This document shows, one piece after another, positions 42,316 through 52,904 of a DNA stretch of 64,000 nt; within the stretch, counting starts at the first letter, position 1, and the number at the start of each line of letters is the position of its first letter. This stretch comes from Sepioteuthis lessoniana. Lineage: Eukaryota > Mollusca > Cephalopoda > Myopsida > Loliginidae. The notes beneath the pieces are model-generated. The model saw only the letters and a list, made by a program, of their open reading frames with translations, was not told the DNA's origin and ran no database searches. Where the stretch lies: positions 56,616,824 through 56,680,823 of the forward strand of contig OY757924.1 of NCBI GenBank assembly GCA_963585895.1, written 5' to 3'. Both the position numbers and the translations under genes were made by a program.

Positions 42316-42932
42316 TATTATTAGTTGTAGTTGTATTTATTTGATTTATTCATTTTATTTCTATTCTTTTATCGTTTTTTATTTTTTTTTTTTTAAATCT
42401 TTGAAATCATTAGTTTTCAAGTTGGAATATATTTTCATATCTACACTTTGATATACGTTTTGATAGTTTATTTAGAATTTTTTGTCCTAGGAAAGTGATT
42501 ATGGCTATTTTTTTACTTCTAGGCAAAGATTACAGTGTTTTAAAACTGGCGCTACTTTCCGGGATTTGGCAAACAGGCTCGCTACCTTACTATCAGCCGG
42601 GTAGAAAACGTCCTTTCAGTCTGAGGGGTGGGTACCACTGAAATAAGATAGAATTTCTCTTTAGCAAAGGGAAGGATCTTTCTTTAGGCATGCGCTGCTC
42701 CTACTTCCTGTCCGGGACTTCTAAGAATCGCTACCTTTTGAATTTATTTCATATTTTTATTTCTATTTTAATTTTTTTTTAAATCTCCACAATTTTCAGG
42801 TTATTTTTGGTTTGATCTTCTGAGATCCCATATAGGCCTATAAAGTGTTGTACTGTTATCTTATTTCCTATTGTTAAATGATGTTCTCTGTGTGTAGCTC
42901 CTCTGTTTCCAAGGACTTTTTGTCACTCCAAT

Positions 42933-42975
<43 letters not shown>

Positions 42976-43069
42976 AACAAAAAAGCCACCAATTTATAAG
43001 GATCATAAATGATCCGATTGGAAATGACCAATAAAATGCTTCAATTTGTTTCTGTTTGATTTTTGGTGG
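42316..43069. other. Unassigned, with microsatellite
   Basis: A GC-richer patch at about 42540-42730 has no long open frame. (CA)n/(TA)n at 42932-42975. Nothing else recognised. Confidence 0.5.
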
Positions 43070-43320
43070 AATCCATGTGGCGTAGTGGCTAACGTGCTGG
43101 TTAAAGTAATGGTTAAAGTGATACACTGTGACATCTCAGTCAGTGAGTTCGAACTCCAGTTGCGCTATTACATTCACTTTTGGATTGATACCCTTGGGAA
43201 ATGTATGAGTCTCTTTATTCCCACAGTTTTGGCTTAGATTGTACCACTACTGATCTACTGGTACTTGGCATCAGATAAGCCACGAAGTTTGATATGCCGT
43301 TAAACAAAAATAACTAAACC
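43070..43320 (+). mobile_element. SINE-A with duplicated head segment
   Basis: The GTGGCTAACGTGCTGGTTAA head is followed by a second AATGGTTAAAGTGATACAC, so ~18 bp of the A-box region is repeated. B box GAGTTCGAACTCC. Tail ends GTTTGATATGCCGTTAAACA. Confidence 0.88.
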
Positions 43321-43448
43321 AAATCTATTTGATCTTTAAAGCTAAATGAGCAAATTCTCTATTAAGCAAGAACTGCAACATTCGTCAAGTAATTGACTGT
43401 CAGTTTTTCGCTCTTGGGTTTGATGATCGCATACGCAAGAAACTGATA

Positions 43449-43539
<91 letters not shown>

Positions 43540-44211
43540 TATCTTCTTACCACACGTTTACAAATTTCAGGGAGAGAGCCAACATTGATTTTGAAAAAAA
43601 AAGAAAAAAAAATAACATCAAAGATAATATCTTACTTGCGTTCTTTTGAGTACTTATTCGTTTATTATCTCAACCGATGCAATATAGATATTTACTAAGC
43701 TTAGATTAACCTGGTAGGTTGAAGCGATGCAAGATAAATATAAGTAAAATGAAAAGCATTGTTCACTGTAATTGCAACCCTCTGCACGAATCTAACAACA
43801 TTCCCGCCTTAAGTGTAACAAAAAAAAAAAAAAAAAAAATGAAAGAAAAAAGAAAAAAGAAAAAAGAGAGTTAAACAATTCAACGATTATAATTTTTTTT
43901 AGTTTTATCTCAGTAGTCAAAAAGGAAAAAATACAACGTTCATAATTCTATGAACTGAATGACGCAGTAAAGTTTTCATGATGAACATTCCTTTCTTTAT
44001 TTATGTATTTATACGACAAAACTCTGTTTGTGATGATCTCTTCGAATGACGGGCGTTCCTTGGTTAAAACAAGTCGTGCAACTAGGACGCTGTGGTCTGG
44101 CCAGTTTTCTACGATTATTTATACCTTCGTACTGTCGCAGATTATAAAACCGACCAACAGATTGAGCCGTGTGGGCGAATAGTATAAATGAGCTTTCTTT
44201 CTTTAAGGTGT
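43321..44211. other. Unassigned, with TA/TG/GA microsatellite
   Basis: Compound microsatellite at 43455-43540 and A-rich tracts at 43590 and 43821-43870. No gene recognised. Confidence 0.5.
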
Positions 44212-44300
44212 ATCTAGAGCAAAAATCGGCAACCTATGGCCCACCGGCCGAATCGGGCCCATAAGCAGAAATCATTCGGCCCGCCGAGAAGATAGGCTGT
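44212..44300. mobile_element. Possible hAT-type transposon end
   Basis: TAGAGCAAAAATCGGCAACC followed by TATGGCCCACCGGCCGAATC resembles the ends of some hAT elements (CAG..GGTCGGCAA plus GGCCC inverted blocks). The GC block is unlike its AT-rich surroundings. The other end and an 8-bp duplication were not found. Confidence 0.4.
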
Positions 44301-44367
44301 GTCCTCGATGCTCTTTTTGATTTATAAACCAGAACAGAAGACATAGATATCTTATACTAATTGCTAT

Positions 44368-44602
44368 GGTTTGGTTTGATGGCATATCAACCTTCGTAGG
44401 TTATTAAATGTCGAAGCCATCCTCAAGGAAGAACATCAGTGATGCAATTTAATACATACAATTATTTGGGGGGATAAGGGGCTTCATACCTTTCCCAAGG
44501 TTATCAGTTCGAAAGTGAACGTAAAAATGCAACTTGAGTTGGAACATACTTACTTCGAGGCCGCAGTCCAGCACTTTAGCCATTACGCCACGGGGACTTC
44601 CC
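44368..44602 (-). mobile_element. SINE-A, full length
   Basis: GGTTTGGTTTGATGGCATAT tail side through the head complement CATTACGCCACGGGGACTTCC. Confidence 0.9.
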
Positions 44603-44919
44603 ATTTCCACAAATTACAATATTCAGCCGACGTAATTTGTATTGCTTGAATACACTGATATCACAGTTAGTATATCTTATTATTATTACCTCCATTTACA
44701 AACTATGGTGATAGATGTTGCCTGCTAAACTCTCACAAACACGGACCCTGGTCCCTATGTAATTCAAGGCTGCTGAACCTAGATCTAGAGTAACGAAACT
44801 TACAGATTTCCTTTGGCAGTGTAAACCTCAAACTTCTAAGCTTTCTTCAGTCCACTGATCCTTTAAATTCCAAGCGAGTAAAGATTTTTATCCAGGAAGA
44901 ACTAATTTTGGAAATCATC
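44603..44919. other. Unassigned stretch
   Basis: Nothing recognised. Confidence 0.5.
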
Positions 44920-44955
44920 ATCATCATGCACAGTTTCTCTTCTCTCTCTCTCTCA

Positions 44956-45004
<49 letters not shown>

Positions 45005-45165
45005 GCACACTCTCTCTTTCTCTCACGTCATCCGTAGGTCTCGGACATCGCTCTTCGTAAGTCCTCCCAACGACATTCAGTGTACGCACAGAGGTGATGA
45101 AAGTAAGTTTTTGCTGGTCAGCCAAGACTGGTGAATCCATGTGTAGGAGTCATAGTGAATCGATG
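44920..45165 (-). mobile_element. LINE-Y 3' end with CT/CA microsatellite
   Basis: (CAT)n tail at 44918-44928, then a CT/CA run (44937-45018) that has expanded in the RE-rich coding segment, then the complement of the LRRA..CADTEC and YIQ-like segments up to CATGTGTAGGAGTCATAG. Confidence 0.75.
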
Positions 45166-45174
45166 CGAAAGAGT

Positions 45175-45265
45175 CGGCGTTGTATAATAGATATATTCAA
45201 AGGAAATGAAATCAGTAACCCGAGTTCGAATTCTAGACGAGGCTTTTTGCGTTTCAACTAATTAA
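45175..45265 (+). mobile_element. SINE-C head fragment cut by the LTR insertion
   Basis: GTATAATAGATATATTC..AATCAGTAACC, then the B-box-like GAGTTCGAATTC and AGACGAGGCTTTTTGCG match the SINE-C head. The rest of the SINE is not found after the LTR. Confidence 0.6.
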
Positions 45266-45269
45266 CAAC

Positions 45270-45803
45270 TGTAATATAATGGCGGAGGGATTTCGTTTTA
45301 TATATCTTGCCTTTGGGTTTAGTTAGGCTGGGAACCTCTCGGCTCAGTGCATGGGTTAGTTAGGTGCAAACATGAGCACAGGTGTTCACGTGCGTGCGGA
45401 GCGGACGTGCCATTCAGAGATGTCACAATAGAAACCCCAGATGTGAAACGGGGCTAGGGAGTGCGAATGACGTCCCGCACCGGAAGCGTGCGCAGAGGAT
45501 TTTGGGGATTTGAGAAAAGTTAGTTAGTTTGGTTTTAGCGTCCGATGAAGAGGGTTGGCTTTCGGAGCTCACCGAAGCCTTGCGGCGGGTGCCGTACGTG
45601 ATGGGGGCAGATGGAAAAGTCAGCATAGAAAGATTGTGCCTCTCTCCTTAAGTTGAAAAACCTTTTAACTCAAAGGTAATAAAAAGTTTCGTACCTGAAC
45701 TAAGAAGTAAAGTTTTTCGTGTTTCGGGATTCCTATATCAATATATGAGTTATGAACATTCTATGTCTATTTCACTCACATCCGTATATCTGGCCATGTT
45801 ACA
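45270..45803 (+). mobile_element. Solo LTR of a retrotransposon, family LTR-1
   Basis: A 534-bp unit with terminal TGTAA..TTACA and a perfect 4-bp target duplication, CAAC, at 45266-45269 and 45804-45807. It contains a TATA-like TTTTATATATC at 45297-45307 and AATAAA within GGTAATAAAAAG at 45676-45687. A 4-bp duplication fits Gypsy-type integrases (4-5 bp). No internal retroviral-like coding sequence flanks it, so the full element was lost by LTR-LTR recombination. It has the same family and orientation as 59266-59777. Confidence 0.85.
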
Positions 45804-45835
45804 CAACGAATATATATATATATATATATATATAT

Positions 45836-46005
45836 GAAGGTAGCAGAAAAAACATAATCCAAATAAGTGAATATATTATGATGTAAAGTCGACGTTAACG
45901 TTTCAGTTTCAGTAACCATCATCAACACTTGGATATCAAAATAGTTCATATAGCGATGGATGCTTGCTGAGGTGACTGGAGCAAATGAGAAATATACAAC
46001 GAAAA
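45836..46005 (-). mobile_element. Penelope-like terminal fragment with hammerhead-like motif
   Basis: At 45901-45925 the minus strand reads TTGATGA, T, GGTT, ACTGA, AACT, GAAA, the same pattern as at 14995-15020 with CUGAUGA changed by one base. It is followed on that strand by CGTTAACGTCGAC. It lies beside a TA tract. No RT or GIY-YIG coding sequence is attached. Confidence 0.45.
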
Positions 46006-46007
46006 AA

Positions 46008-46660
46008 GATATTGCTGTAGAATACACCAACTGCACCTCTGCAGAGGAATAAGACCTGCCCACCCCTGCAACGAGTGTCCTGTATATGACACTAAACAAT
46101 CTGATGGTGAGGTTCCAGTGATGCGGGAGCTTTGAGGAATGCGGAGCACCCTTTCATTGCTATCGCTCCCAGGTCCGCTCTGGCCCGTAGTAGTAGCACC
46201 TGATAGGGTCCTATCTATTGGTTAAATAGAACTAACTGCATACTTATGCTAAACTGCATTGTTTCAATTAGAACTGTTTGACTAAACTAAATAGCTTGAA
46301 AAAGAAATGTTTTTGACAATTAAACAGTACTTTCATTTAAACTGCATGCTTATGCTAAATTGAATTGTTTGAAATGGAACTGTTTTTGGCATTGAAACTC
46401 TACTTACACTAAACTGAATTGTTTAATATAGAACTGTTTTGACATTTAACTGTGTGTAAACAAAATCTGTACTTATATTTAACTGAATTAGCTGAATTAA
46501 AACTGTTTGGATAAACTGAATAGCTTGAAATAGAAATGTTTTTGACAATTAAACTATGTACTCATGCTAAAGTGAATTGTTTGAAATAGAACTGATAATT
46601 TGGATAAAAATGGATTTGTCGTTAAACAACCTACAAAGGTTGATATGCCATAAAACCCAA
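46008..46660 (+). mobile_element. Element D, full length
   Basis: TGCTGTAGAATACACCAACT, the GATAGGGTCCTATCTATTGG block, about six subrepeats and the tail GTTAAACAACCTACAAAGG..CCATAAAACCC. Very similar to 21046-21644. Confidence 0.9.
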
Positions 46661-46664
46661 ACAA

Positions 46665-46806
46665 CCCCCGTAATTGAGGGAGGCGGATGAAGGAGTTCAT
46701 GCTTTTCTCAAAGATATTAGTGAACGTAATAGCGCGATTGGTGTTCGGACTCGTTTACTACGATCTTGCAGTCCAACAAGTTAACAATTGCACCACAGGG
46801 GTTCGC
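46665..46806 (-). mobile_element. SINE-A, head and mid-body only
   Basis: Reverse-strand copy from GGAGTTCATGCTTTTCTC to the head complement CACCACAGGGG. The 3' tail is missing and the piece joins directly to the D tail. Confidence 0.8.
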
Positions 46807-46849
46807 TTTTAGCTTAACTTAGAGGTTCACTTTAAAAGAAAAGTGTCCT

Positions 46850-47127
46850 GGGTGCGGCATTAAACTGTATCTAATTTACTAAGGGTAGCTATTGTTATTA
46901 GGGATTTGAAACTTCTGTATGCAAATTGTTCGTATTCAAGAGCAATACTTGATAAAAAGAATTACTCAAGTTGAATAAAAATACTCAAAACCTTTTAACT
47001 ATGTGCAAACAAATTACTAATAGTGAATAGAATTGTTAGTACTAGATAGCAATACTTGAAACCGTTTAACTGTGGACAAAAAATGACACGGATTTAGAAA
47101 TGTTACCTACAAACTATTCGCTTTCAA

Positions 47128-47165
<38 letters not shown>

Positions 47166-47239
47166 GATATGCATATACATATATATGCATATATATATAC
47201 ACACACATATATACGTATATACACATACGAATATATATC

Positions 47240-47274
<35 letters not shown>

Positions 47275-47280
47275 ATCTGC

Positions 47281-47312
<32 letters not shown>

Positions 47313-47365
47313 GAGTTGACATTTATTAACCCACAATGTTTGGTATGCACAAAACACAACCGAAC
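46850..47365 (+). mobile_element. Element D remnant with TA/CA tracts
   Basis: GTCCTGGGTGCGGCATTAAA, then body phrases GAAACCGTTTAACTGTGGAC, then TA/CA-rich DNA (47132-47308), then the tail TTATTAACCCACAATG..GGTATGC. The left GATAGGG block is lost. Confidence 0.7.
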
Positions 47366-47487
47366 CAAACCAAACAAAAAATAAATAAATAAACAAATCC
47401 TGATACCGTTGTTGCCACTGTTATCTACCCGGCACCTTTGATTGGAATTTTGATTTTTGTTTTATGAATGAGGTCTTATCTCTAATG

Positions 47488-47695
47488 AAGGTGCAGTAAG
47501 TGTAATGGCTTTTGGCACGAAAAAAAAATCGGCGAATTGGGTTCCTATTTCTGTCAAGACTTTTCTTTTGTATTACTTATGTACTAATGTTTTGGGGAAA
47601 GGTGTGAATCCATCTCTTCTACACAGCTCTAAGCTATTCGTAAAACAATATGTCAGACAGAGTTTTCTAGTCTTAGTTGGGCAATCAGTCTAGGA
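47488..47695 (+). mobile_element. SINE-C, 5' three quarters
   Basis: GAAGGTGCAGTAAGTGTAATG to GGGCAATCAGTCTAGGA. It stops exactly where the hAT-like element starts. Confidence 0.75.
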
Positions 47696-48236
47696 CAGAA
47701 CTTCTCAAACATTTTACTTGATTCACCCCTTGTAACTAAGCCTAATTTCCATTCACCACTTAAATAAATTAATCAAATATTAAACTATAAAGCATAACTT
47801 ATTAACGAGTGTTTAATATAATTTACAAGGGGAAAGAATCAGTAAACTATAAATGCAAATGCACCTTTGATTCCTGATTGATCTTTTAATGGAAAGGATG
47901 AGTTTGGTGGGCACCGATGAGATCATGAATATTAGTTTTGAGAATTTAAGACGCACGTCAATACGATAAATCATCAAAATGATTCTCTATTTGCTTAGTA
48001 AATAATGCACATGGCTAAACCCAGATTTCACCATATACGAAACTTTGAAAAGCAAGTGAAATGGGCTCAACAGTTGCTTAAAGCTTGGGGTATTTTGCCA
48101 GAGTTTTTTCATCTATCTAATAATATCCGATTTATAAATCCAAACTAGTAAATTTACCCACCATGTACCCCTATTTTTTGCCGAGCCAAAATTTGATTCA
48201 CACCAGAGGACTGTTTTGAGAAGTTCCGGTCAACTT
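47696..48236. mobile_element. hAT-like non-autonomous element (MITE)
   Basis: The left end CAGAACTTCTCAAACATTTT and the complement of the right end, CCGGAACTTCTCAAAACAG, form imperfect terminal inverted repeats of the CAG..TTCTCAAA type found in hAT elements. Subterminal CACCCCTTGTAA and the complement of TACCCCTATTTTTTGCC add to the match. About 540 bp, no coding frame. The 8-bp duplication expected for hAT was not found; the right flank changes to SINE-A. Confidence 0.55.
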
Positions 48237-48247
48237 CGATTTTGACA

Positions 48248-48350
48248 AACTATGGGTTAAATAGTACCACTACTGTTATTCTCTTATTATCATTAAATAA
48301 CCCACAAAGTTTTATATGCCATTAAATAACGCAAATAAACCATTTCCTCA
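48248..48350 (+). mobile_element. SINE-A 3' fragment
   Basis: AACTATGGGTTAAATAGTACC to TTTTATATGCCATTAAATAACG. The head is missing. Confidence 0.8.
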
Positions 48351-49006
48351 CAGTCGGGCGTCTCGTGTGGTGTCTCTGACTGCTCGATACTTCAGTTCTA
48401 AATTTAAGCTAAGCTTAGTAAATTAGTAAATTACTTTTGTTGAGAAGATTTGAAGAAATTGAAAGCAGTTCTATTGGTACTAATTGATTATTTTATCCTT
48501 ATTGAATCTGAAAACAAAATCGATATTGATCAATAATATTTAGTAAAATTCTACTGTTTGCAATAGTTAGAGTTGTGTATCATTCTCGAAAAAATATCTT
48601 TTAAATCTAAATTGATTTAAAAGATATTTTTCCGAGAATGATACACAATTCTAAGTGGAGGCATGAAATTGTACAATCACCAATGTCTAGATGTCATATA
48701 TATAAAAAAGAGAGGTAATAAAAAATCGTTGTTATATTAGACAGTGACTCTGAATAACTTGCATATGTAGGAATCAGATGAATACATATCGAATGTCCTC
48801 GAGTATCATTCGATTTTATTTGATGACTTTTGCAGCTGGGCATTATGGGCGTATCAGTTGGCCTAGGCCAAGCCTTGGCCAACTATTTCTCTCACAAAGT
48901 TTGTATCTCGGATATGGTACAACTTCCTAATATTAGGCTAAAATTCAGGTCTTGGAAAGTCACATGATACGCGAGATTACACAGTGGTTATTTACTAAGC
49001 TTAGCT
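48351..49006. other. Unassigned, containing a long hairpin
   Basis: Apart from the hairpin at 48567-48654 nothing is recognised. AAGCTTAGTAAATTAGTAAA occurs at 48411. Confidence 0.5.
48567..48654. repeat. 41-bp-stem inverted repeat with 6-nt loop
   Basis: The left arm 48567-48607 (TTAGAGTTGTGTATCATTCT..) pairs with the right arm 48614-48654 with 2 mismatches in 41. The loop is TAAATT. The size and shape resemble a microRNA precursor or a recent palindromic duplication. Transcription is not shown by the sequence. Confidence 0.9.
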
Positions 49007-49015
49007 TAGACGTGG

Positions 49016-49269
49016 TTTGGTTTAGTTTGGTTTCTTTGTTTAGTGGCATATCAACCTTCGAAGGTATTTAATGCCAAAGTCATTCTTCTCGGAGAACAGT
49101 ATCATTTAACCCATAGTTGGGAGAAGGGGCCTCATACCTTTCCCAATGGTATTTGACGTAATAGCACGACGTAATAGTGAACGTAATAGCACGACTGGTG
49201 TTTGAACTTGCTTACAACGATTCCGTAGTCCAGCGCTTTAACCATTACACCACGAGAACACCCTCCGCA
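49016..49269 (-). mobile_element. SINE-A, full length
   Basis: Reverse-strand copy with the perfect duplication TAGACGTGG at 49007-49015 and 49270-49278. A ~20-bp internal repeat (ACGTAATAGCACGAC..) lies near 49155-49190. Confidence 0.95.
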
Positions 49270-49334
49270 TAGACGTGGCACCAGGCCAGAATCATGAGGT
49301 ACCCAGTGGGTATCAAAATCACAGACAATTCTGC

Positions 49335-49587
49335 GTGCTGTTCTAATCAAATCCTAGAAAATGCATCCTACAAAACAGCTGCTGTACGGCCACTTACCTT
49401 GCATCTCACAATGCACCGAAGTAAGACGAGCAAGTCATAATGGTCACTGCTGGGGAAGTAAGAACCAACTCGTAAGCGACTTTCTCTTATTGGCCAACTA
49501 GCAAAAATCTAAATTTATCAGCTTTGTGTGGACACTGGATCCAGTCTACATGATTTACTAAGAGCGATAGTTGATAGGGACGGATGG

Positions 49588-49642
<55 letters not shown>

Positions 49643-49670
49643 CCGCGTTGTCGGCACGCTTTGATGATAA
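49335..49670 (+). mobile_element. LINE-Y 3' end with GA microsatellite
   Basis: Frames give NQILENASYKTAAVRPLTLH, then CSDTGSSLHDLLRAIVDR-like codons, then (GA)n at 49591-49636 expanded in the REREV segment, then ALSARFDDN before the tail GATGATAATGA. Confidence 0.8.
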
Positions 49671-50379
49671 TGATATTGACGATGAATACCATTGGAGAGA
49701 AGCAGTCATTTTTATTTTACGTTGTAGTATTTAAATTAAAGTAATCTGTTAATTTGGAAAATAAGTAATCTCAGCGATTTCTTTTTCAAGGGGAATGTTT
49801 CAAACAAAATGGCAACCCCTTTAAGAGAGAAAGAGTGAGAGGTGGGGAGGTTAAGCTTCTTCATGACTGAGTGCGAGATAAGTGGTTGTTGCAGAATCTA
49901 TTTCTGTATTTTGTGACAACAATAAAACTCCTCTCTTCCCACCCATTATATATATAACCTATCTTTCTCTTTTTTTTTAATTCGTAAATAACTGAGGCAA
50001 GTCCTTTCAGTTCCTCTTAGAAATTGCGCGCTATTTTAAATCGCTTTTTTGATATTTATAAAAATGCGCCGTAATCACTTGTATTGTAGAGAATTAGAAA
50101 GAAACGTTATTTTTATCATAGATTTTTTTTCAAGAATGTATATAATTTTTAAAAGAATTCATGTTATGATGTTATCAAGCAAGTTATTCTCTTTCAAGTC
50201 TGTAGTTTAATATCCATTTTGGTATAAACTCCATTTTCTCTTAATAGCATGATTATATATCTATCTACTTATTATTTTTCTTTTATAGCCCTCAGGCAGA
50301 ACACTATTGTTCGACCTATCTGTTTACCCCTTGTTATTGCAGTATTTCTTTAAATCTCAAATTTTTACTTTTATAGGAA
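49671..50379. other. Unassigned AT-rich region
   Basis: No gene or repeat family seen over about 700 bp. Confidence 0.5.
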
Positions 50380-50625
50380 CGTCCCATAAATGGTTAGAGA
50401 GTTCGCTAATGCTCCGGGAGACCTTGATTCAATCCCAGATCGATTCCTACCAAAGATTCAAAAATGGTACCGGATGCTTCTTTGCTTTACACTCAGCATT
50501 ATAAAGTACGGATCAAGGGTAAGTGGAGCAATCTAATGAAAAGAGTTGTGGCCTCTCCTACCTCCCGGTGTAGTAACTGATGAAAAGGAAGTCTTCGGGT
50601 TACCTTCGACTACGCTCGGCCAACA
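50380..50625 (+). mobile_element. SINE-B, full length
   Basis: AACGTCCCATAAATGGTTAG head, B box GATTCAATCCC, ACTACGCTCGGCCAAC end. It abuts a SINE-C. Confidence 0.85.
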
Positions 50626-50892
50626 CCACCGCACGGGCAGGATGTGACACAAGGTCAATTTTTAAGCGGAGTTTAACAAGTTTGAATTCAGAGTTTTCTT
50701 TCTTTTAGATTGGTTGCCTAATCAAGGCTAAAACAAACAATTATTCACCCATTGCTGGAGGAAGAATAATTGGATTCATATATTTTCTTTATTTGCACGA
50801 TGTGAAATTTAATCAAGCTTCGTCCAGGATTTGAACTCGTGTCGTCCGTGTCCATTTCCTACGACGACAACCGTTACACCGCGGAGACCTCC
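50626..50892 (-). mobile_element. SINE-C, full length
   Basis: CACCGCACGGGCAGGATGTG to the head complement CACCGCGGAGACCTCC. It is joined to SINE-B with no spacer, so one of the two inserted at the other's end. Confidence 0.9.
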
Positions 50893-50939
50893 AAATGACA
50901 ATAGCCACCATAATCCACTCACATAAATATACGTATAAA

Positions 50940-51159
50940 CCGGCCCATTGGCATAATGGTTTGAGTGTTCTACAATAGTCCAGGAGACCAAGGTTCAATC
51001 CCAGATCGAGTCATACCAAAGACTCCAAAATGGTATTTGAAGCCCCTTTGCCTAACACTCAGCATTATAAAGTACGGATCAAGGGCAAGCAGCAGCGCCC
51101 TCGCCAACACCTCGGTGTTGTAGTTTTTGAAAAATGAGCATTCAGATCAGCCAACTTAT
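50940..51159 (+). mobile_element. SINE-B with internal deletion
   Basis: CCGGCCCATTGGCATAATGG head, B box GGTTCAATCCC, and a CACCTCGGTGTTGTAG block. The CAATCCAGGGAAAGGAGT segment is missing. Confidence 0.85.
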
Positions 51160-51401
51160 TGAATCTATTGTGAGTGAGTTCGAGTTTCACTGGGTACTCC
51201 ATACTTTTAGCTAAGTAAATAACTCCAAAAATGACATTGGGCAGCTCCTGCAATGTAATAGTTAGCAATACCGATTAACTTTTTTCGTTCCCCAAAGGTA
51301 ACTGCATCGCAAAAATAAGCTCTAATTATAGTATATTATATGGGCTAATATTTACTTTTTTAAAGCTCGAATTTCGCTTTCCCTGTTTATCCTTGGGCCT
51401 G
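51160..51401. other. Unassigned stretch
   Basis: Nothing recognised; a short spacer between SINE-B and the nested D elements. Confidence 0.5.
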
Positions 51402-52433
51402 TCCGCTATGACTACAGAATACATCGACTGCATCTCTGCAGAGGGGTAAGACTAACAATCCAATGGTGAGGCTTCAGTAATGCTGGAACTTTGGGGAAGG
51501 CGAGGTACCCATTCATTGTCATCACTCTTAGGTCCACTCTGGACTGGAGTAGTAGCACCTGATAGAGTCCTATCTATGGGTCAAATAGAACTGTTTGACA
51601 TTTAAACTGTGTACTTAACTGAATTGTGTGAAGTAGAACAGTTTTTACATTTATCTGTGCGTAAAGAAATGACTGATGTTTAATTGAATTGTTAGTGATA
51701 TATCGGATTCCTTGGAACTATTTCACTTTGTTGACATGCTAAACTGAATTGTTTGAAATAGAACAGTTTGATCATTCAACTGTGTTTGTTTGATTTAGTT
51801 TTACGGCAAATCAACCATTGTAAGTAATTTAATGCCAGATCCATTTTTATAGATATAAAAGTTCTACTTCAAACAATTCAGTTTAGCATAAGTACACAGT
51901 TTAAATGTCAAAATCAATTTTATTTCAAACAAATCAGTTTAGCATAATTACAGTTTAGTTCAATTTGATCCATAGATAAAACCCTAGCAGGTGCTACCAC
52001 TCTTGGCCAAAGTGGACCTGAGAGCGATCGCAATAGATGAGTACTCTGCATTCCCCCAAGATCCAGCATCACTGAAACCTTACCATGAGATTGTTTGTGT
52101 CATATCCAGGACACTAGTTGGGTGAGTCTTACCCCTCAGCAGAGATGCAGTCGGTGTACTCTGCAGCCCCTGTCGACTGGGTTGGAAATATGCGGCGTGA
52201 TAGAGATATTGAGACTAAACAGTCCCATTGAACAGTGTGTAAACAAATGACTGATGTTTATTTGAATTGTTAGGGACACGTCGCAATACTTGAAAACATG
52301 AAACTGTGTACTAACAAATGATTAATAGTTAATAGAATTATTCGTATTTGATAAAAATAAGTGAAACCATTTAACTGTGTACAAAAAATGAGCTCGGGCT
52401 CATTTAAAAATGTTTTCTGCAAAATGTATTTAG

Positions 52434-52496
<63 letters not shown>

Positions 52497-52563
52497 AGGA
52501 TTTAGCATTGAATAACTTACAATGGTTGATATGCCATAAAACCAAACCAAACCGAACCAAACC
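51402..52563 (+). mobile_element. Element D (outer), interrupted by an inverted D
   Basis: The 5' part 51402-51772 (AGAATACATCGACTGCATCT, GATAGAGTCCTATCTATGGG, subrepeats) resumes at about 52226 with GTGTGTAAACAAATGACTGA. It runs through a TA tract (52439-52492) to the tail GGTTGATATGCCATAAAACC. Confidence 0.85.
51785..52225 (-). mobile_element. Element D (inner), nested in opposite orientation
   Basis: Tail TTTTACGGCAAATCAACC, the GATAAAACCCTAGCAGGTG block, 5' end GCAGCCCCTGTCGACTGGG plus ~45 bp. The duplication CATTSAACWGTG lies at 51773-51784 and 52226-52237 (two mismatches), so it is a real nested insertion. Confidence 0.85.
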
Positions 52564-52649
52564 TATTTATCCTTGTTTGTTTTACACTGTCAAATTTAAA
52601 AGCGGAAGAAAAGAAAAAGAAAAATTAAGCGATTTTATAGGATGAGACG

Positions 52650-52845
52650 CAAAACAGCGGAAATTGATTGCAATATCAATTCAATCATACGAACTGTTGA
52701 CATATGTTCATCGCATTGTTGGTTCTAAAAATTTCCGAACAAAGATGAGATACTTGAAGATGAGGAGTGTCGAGGAGGTCCTTTTGCGATCGATGACAGC
52801 CACCTGAGAGCACTTATTAAAAGCAACCCACGCTGTCAGCATGTT
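52650..52845 (+). mobile_element. Mariner transposase fragment 2 (N-terminal)
   Basis: The plus strand gives MRRKTAEIDCNINSII, then a frame with W-stop-KFPNKDEILEDEECRGGP and FAIDDSHLRALIKSNPRC. These match the mariner N-terminal region around the WFKKFRNGDESLEDEERSGRP motif and the following helix. The lineage differs from fragments 1 and 3. No catalytic domain or terminal repeats are present. Confidence 0.85.
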
Positions 52846-52904
52846 TACAATTGTCTAAAATTTATACAAAATTAAAAAATTAAAAAGACAAACTAATATA
52901 TTTT

